This document shows positions 6,515-7,402 of a stretch of 7,402 nucleotides of DNA, piece after piece. This DNA is from CAYLLT01 sp964591605. GTDB taxonomy: Bacteria; Planctomycetota; Phycisphaerae; UBA1845; PWPN01. Under the pieces are notes generated by a model. That model did not search any database and was not told the origin of the DNA. It was given only the letters and a program-made list of their open reading frames with translations. How positions within the stretch are numbered: the first letter of the stretch is position 1; every line of letters starts with the position of its first letter. The stretch spans positions 1 to 7,402 of the forward strand of contig CAZQEN010000373.1 in NCBI GenBank assembly GCA_964591605.1, read 5' to 3'. Both the position numbers and the translations under genes were made by a program.

Positions 6515-6520
6515 AACGCA

Positions 6521-7402
6521 ATGCTGGGCAGCCTGTCGAACGCCGCTCGAGCAGCGCGAGCGCGACGCCCTCTGGGAGCGCGCGCCGCCTTCACCCTCAT
6601 CGAAGTCCTCGTCGTCGTCGCCATCATCGCCCTGCTGGTGGCCGTCCTGCTGCCCGCCCTCTCGCGGGCCCGCGAGCAGTCGCGGGCGGCCGTCTGTCTC
6701 TCGAATCTCAAGCAGCAGGGCATCGGTCTCTCGGGCTACTCGAGCGAAAACCGGGCCGTTCTCCCCTGGGCCGGTTCGTTCCGTTTCACGCTCATGGAGG
6801 GCAAGTATTACCTGGGGTTCAGGAAGGGCGTGCATCCGAGTTGGGAAGACTGGACCACCGTGAACCTCGGCGTGCTCTACCCCCGTTACACCGGCAAGCA
6901 GGTCAAGCTCTTCTACTGCCCCAACAACAAGGCCGTCGACGGCAACGGCCCGAACGGCGAGACCGTCTTCCTCCAGCGGTTCCAGCATCCGCTCAAGTCG
7001 GACCCGCAGAACTGGAACTCGCACGATTTTCCGGGCTCGCCTTTCACGTCGTACGGCTACGGGCTGCCGCTGCTGCCGGCCAGATCGCCGCGCGACGCCG
7101 GCCGCGATCTCTATCCGGAAGGCAGCATCCGCTACGGCAACGTCCCCGACGCCGCGGAGTATCCCTACTGGGTCTACCTCACCGAGCCGGCCGACCCCGA
7201 CCCCTCGTTCCTCGGCCCCTTTCCCCGCCGATCGCGCGGCATGCATCCCGTGCACGCCCTGGTCTCCGACGGATATTTCGCCTCGGAGTGGGAGGGCAAC
7301 CACAAGATCTACGAGGGCTATCACCTGGGCAGCTACAACGTGCTCTACGGCGATTTCCACGCCAAGCGTGTGATCGACCCCTCCGGCAAGATTCACGCCG
7401 CG
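6521..7402 (+). CDS. Type IV prepilin-like (pseudopilin) protein, C-terminus beyond the window
   Basis: The frame is open for 294 codons to the window edge with no stop. The N-terminus is a 23-residue basic leader ending RAA, then FTLIEVLVVVAIIALLVAVLL, the class III signal processed by prepilin peptidase. Cleavage is expected between Ala23 and Phe24; Glu28 is the conserved Glu+5 of the mature protein. Ala rather than the usual Gly precedes the cleavage site. The membrane helix (24-45) is followed by LPALSRAREQSRAAVCLSNLKQQGIGLSGYSSENR, the standard planctomycete continuation, and then a globular region rich in Tyr, Trp and Pro. Near the right edge, YNVLYGDFHAKRV resembles the VLYGDGH/VLFADGH strand common near the end of these proteins, so the stop is probably not far beyond the window. 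Such proteins are inner-membrane anchored and may join pilus or type II secretion-like structures, but planctomycetes have many paralogues and the role of any one is uncertain. It is transcribed away from the zinc-ribbon pair. Confidence 0.9.
   Translation, partial: MLGSLSNAARAARARRPLGARAAFTLIEVLVVVAIIALLVAVLLPALSRAREQSRAAVCLSNLKQQGIGLSGYSSENRAVLPWAGSFRFTLMEGKYYLGFRKGVHPSWEDWTTVNLGVLYPRYTGKQVKLFYCPNNKAVDGNGPNGETVFLQRFQHPLKSDPQNWNSHDFPGSPFTSYGYGLPLLPARSPRDAGRDLYPEGSIRYGNVPDAAEYPYWVYLTEPADPDPSFLGPFPRRSRGMHPVHALVSDGYFASEWEGNHKIYEGYHLGSYNVLYGDFHAKRVIDPSGKIHAA

Larger units (their letters stand above)
6107..6520. other. Non-coding divergent region between the zinc-ribbon and prepilin genes
   Basis: This 414-nt region separates two divergently transcribed genes. 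From left to right it holds a TATAAC element close to the minus-strand start, a 5-bp hairpin AGAGG-GCG-CCTCT (6214-6226), a long imperfect inverted repeat (6230-6303), a sigma70-like promoter facing right (6367-6393), a perfect 6-bp hairpin (6414-6429) and GC-rich short palindromes close to the prepilin ribosome binding site (GCGGG-ACC-CCCGC at 6481-6493 and GCCGGCCGGC at 6492-6501). I see no convincing small protein gene here. Confidence 0.6.

Noticed and set aside
6479..6520. Longer prepilin from the in-frame ATG at 6479
   Set aside because: It has no ribosome binding site and would give an over-long Arg/Pro leader before the cleavage site, whereas 6521 has GGAGG at proper spacing.
6476..7396. 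306-codon open frame on the minus strand
   Set aside because: It is antisense to the prepilin-like gene, which has an unmistakable N-terminal motif, a ribosome binding site and a promoter. The antisense product is a low-complexity Val/Arg/Gly/Glu-rich sequence.
1..7402. Mobile element, CRISPR array, toxin-antitoxin or defence system
   Set aside because: No transposase, integrase, nuclease, methylase or helicase motif, no short regularly spaced direct repeats and no flanking target duplications were seen. The only tandem repeats are the PKD domains.

Overview
The window looks like chromosomal DNA from a high-GC member of the Planctomycetota. Two lines of sequence evidence support this. Two adjacent proteins carry a CxxC(G/W)YN(L/M)TG...CPECG zinc ribbon held between two membrane helices, an arrangement very common in that phylum. 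A third gene encodes a type IV prepilin-like protein (AAFTLIEVLVVVAIIALL, then LPALSRAREQSRAAVCLSNL) of the kind planctomycetes carry in many copies. The assignment to phylum is inferred from motif recognition; no search was run.

Layout from left to right. Positions 1-242 are the edge of the window with no convincing gene. Positions 243-3023 (minus) encode a large exported, probably lipid-anchored protein with four tandem PKD-like beta domains followed by about 500 residues I cannot assign. A short gap (3024-3118) holds a plausible promoter for it. Positions 3119-4618 and 4673-6106 (both minus) are two membrane zinc-ribbon proteins separated by 54 nt and probably co-transcribed. They share the N-terminal anchor but differ in the domain that follows it. 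Positions 6107-6520 are a non-coding divergent region with a long imperfect inverted repeat, a sigma70-like promoter and a small perfect hairpin. From 6521 to the right edge (plus) runs a prepilin-like gene that continues beyond the window.

All four genes appear to encode membrane or exported proteins: one lipoprotein, two bitopic/polytopic zinc-ribbon proteins with their C-terminal domains probably outside the cytoplasm, and one pseudopilin-like protein. Nothing in the sequence shows that they form one pathway. The two zinc-ribbon genes are the only pair with convincing operon-like linkage, and the lipoprotein and prepilin genes seem to have their own promoters. I found no mobile element, CRISPR array, tRNA, rRNA or recognisable defence system. 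The items most worth a second look are the uncharacterised C-terminal half of the PKD lipoprotein, the paired zinc-ribbon proteins with different cargo domains, and the 74-nt inverted repeat.
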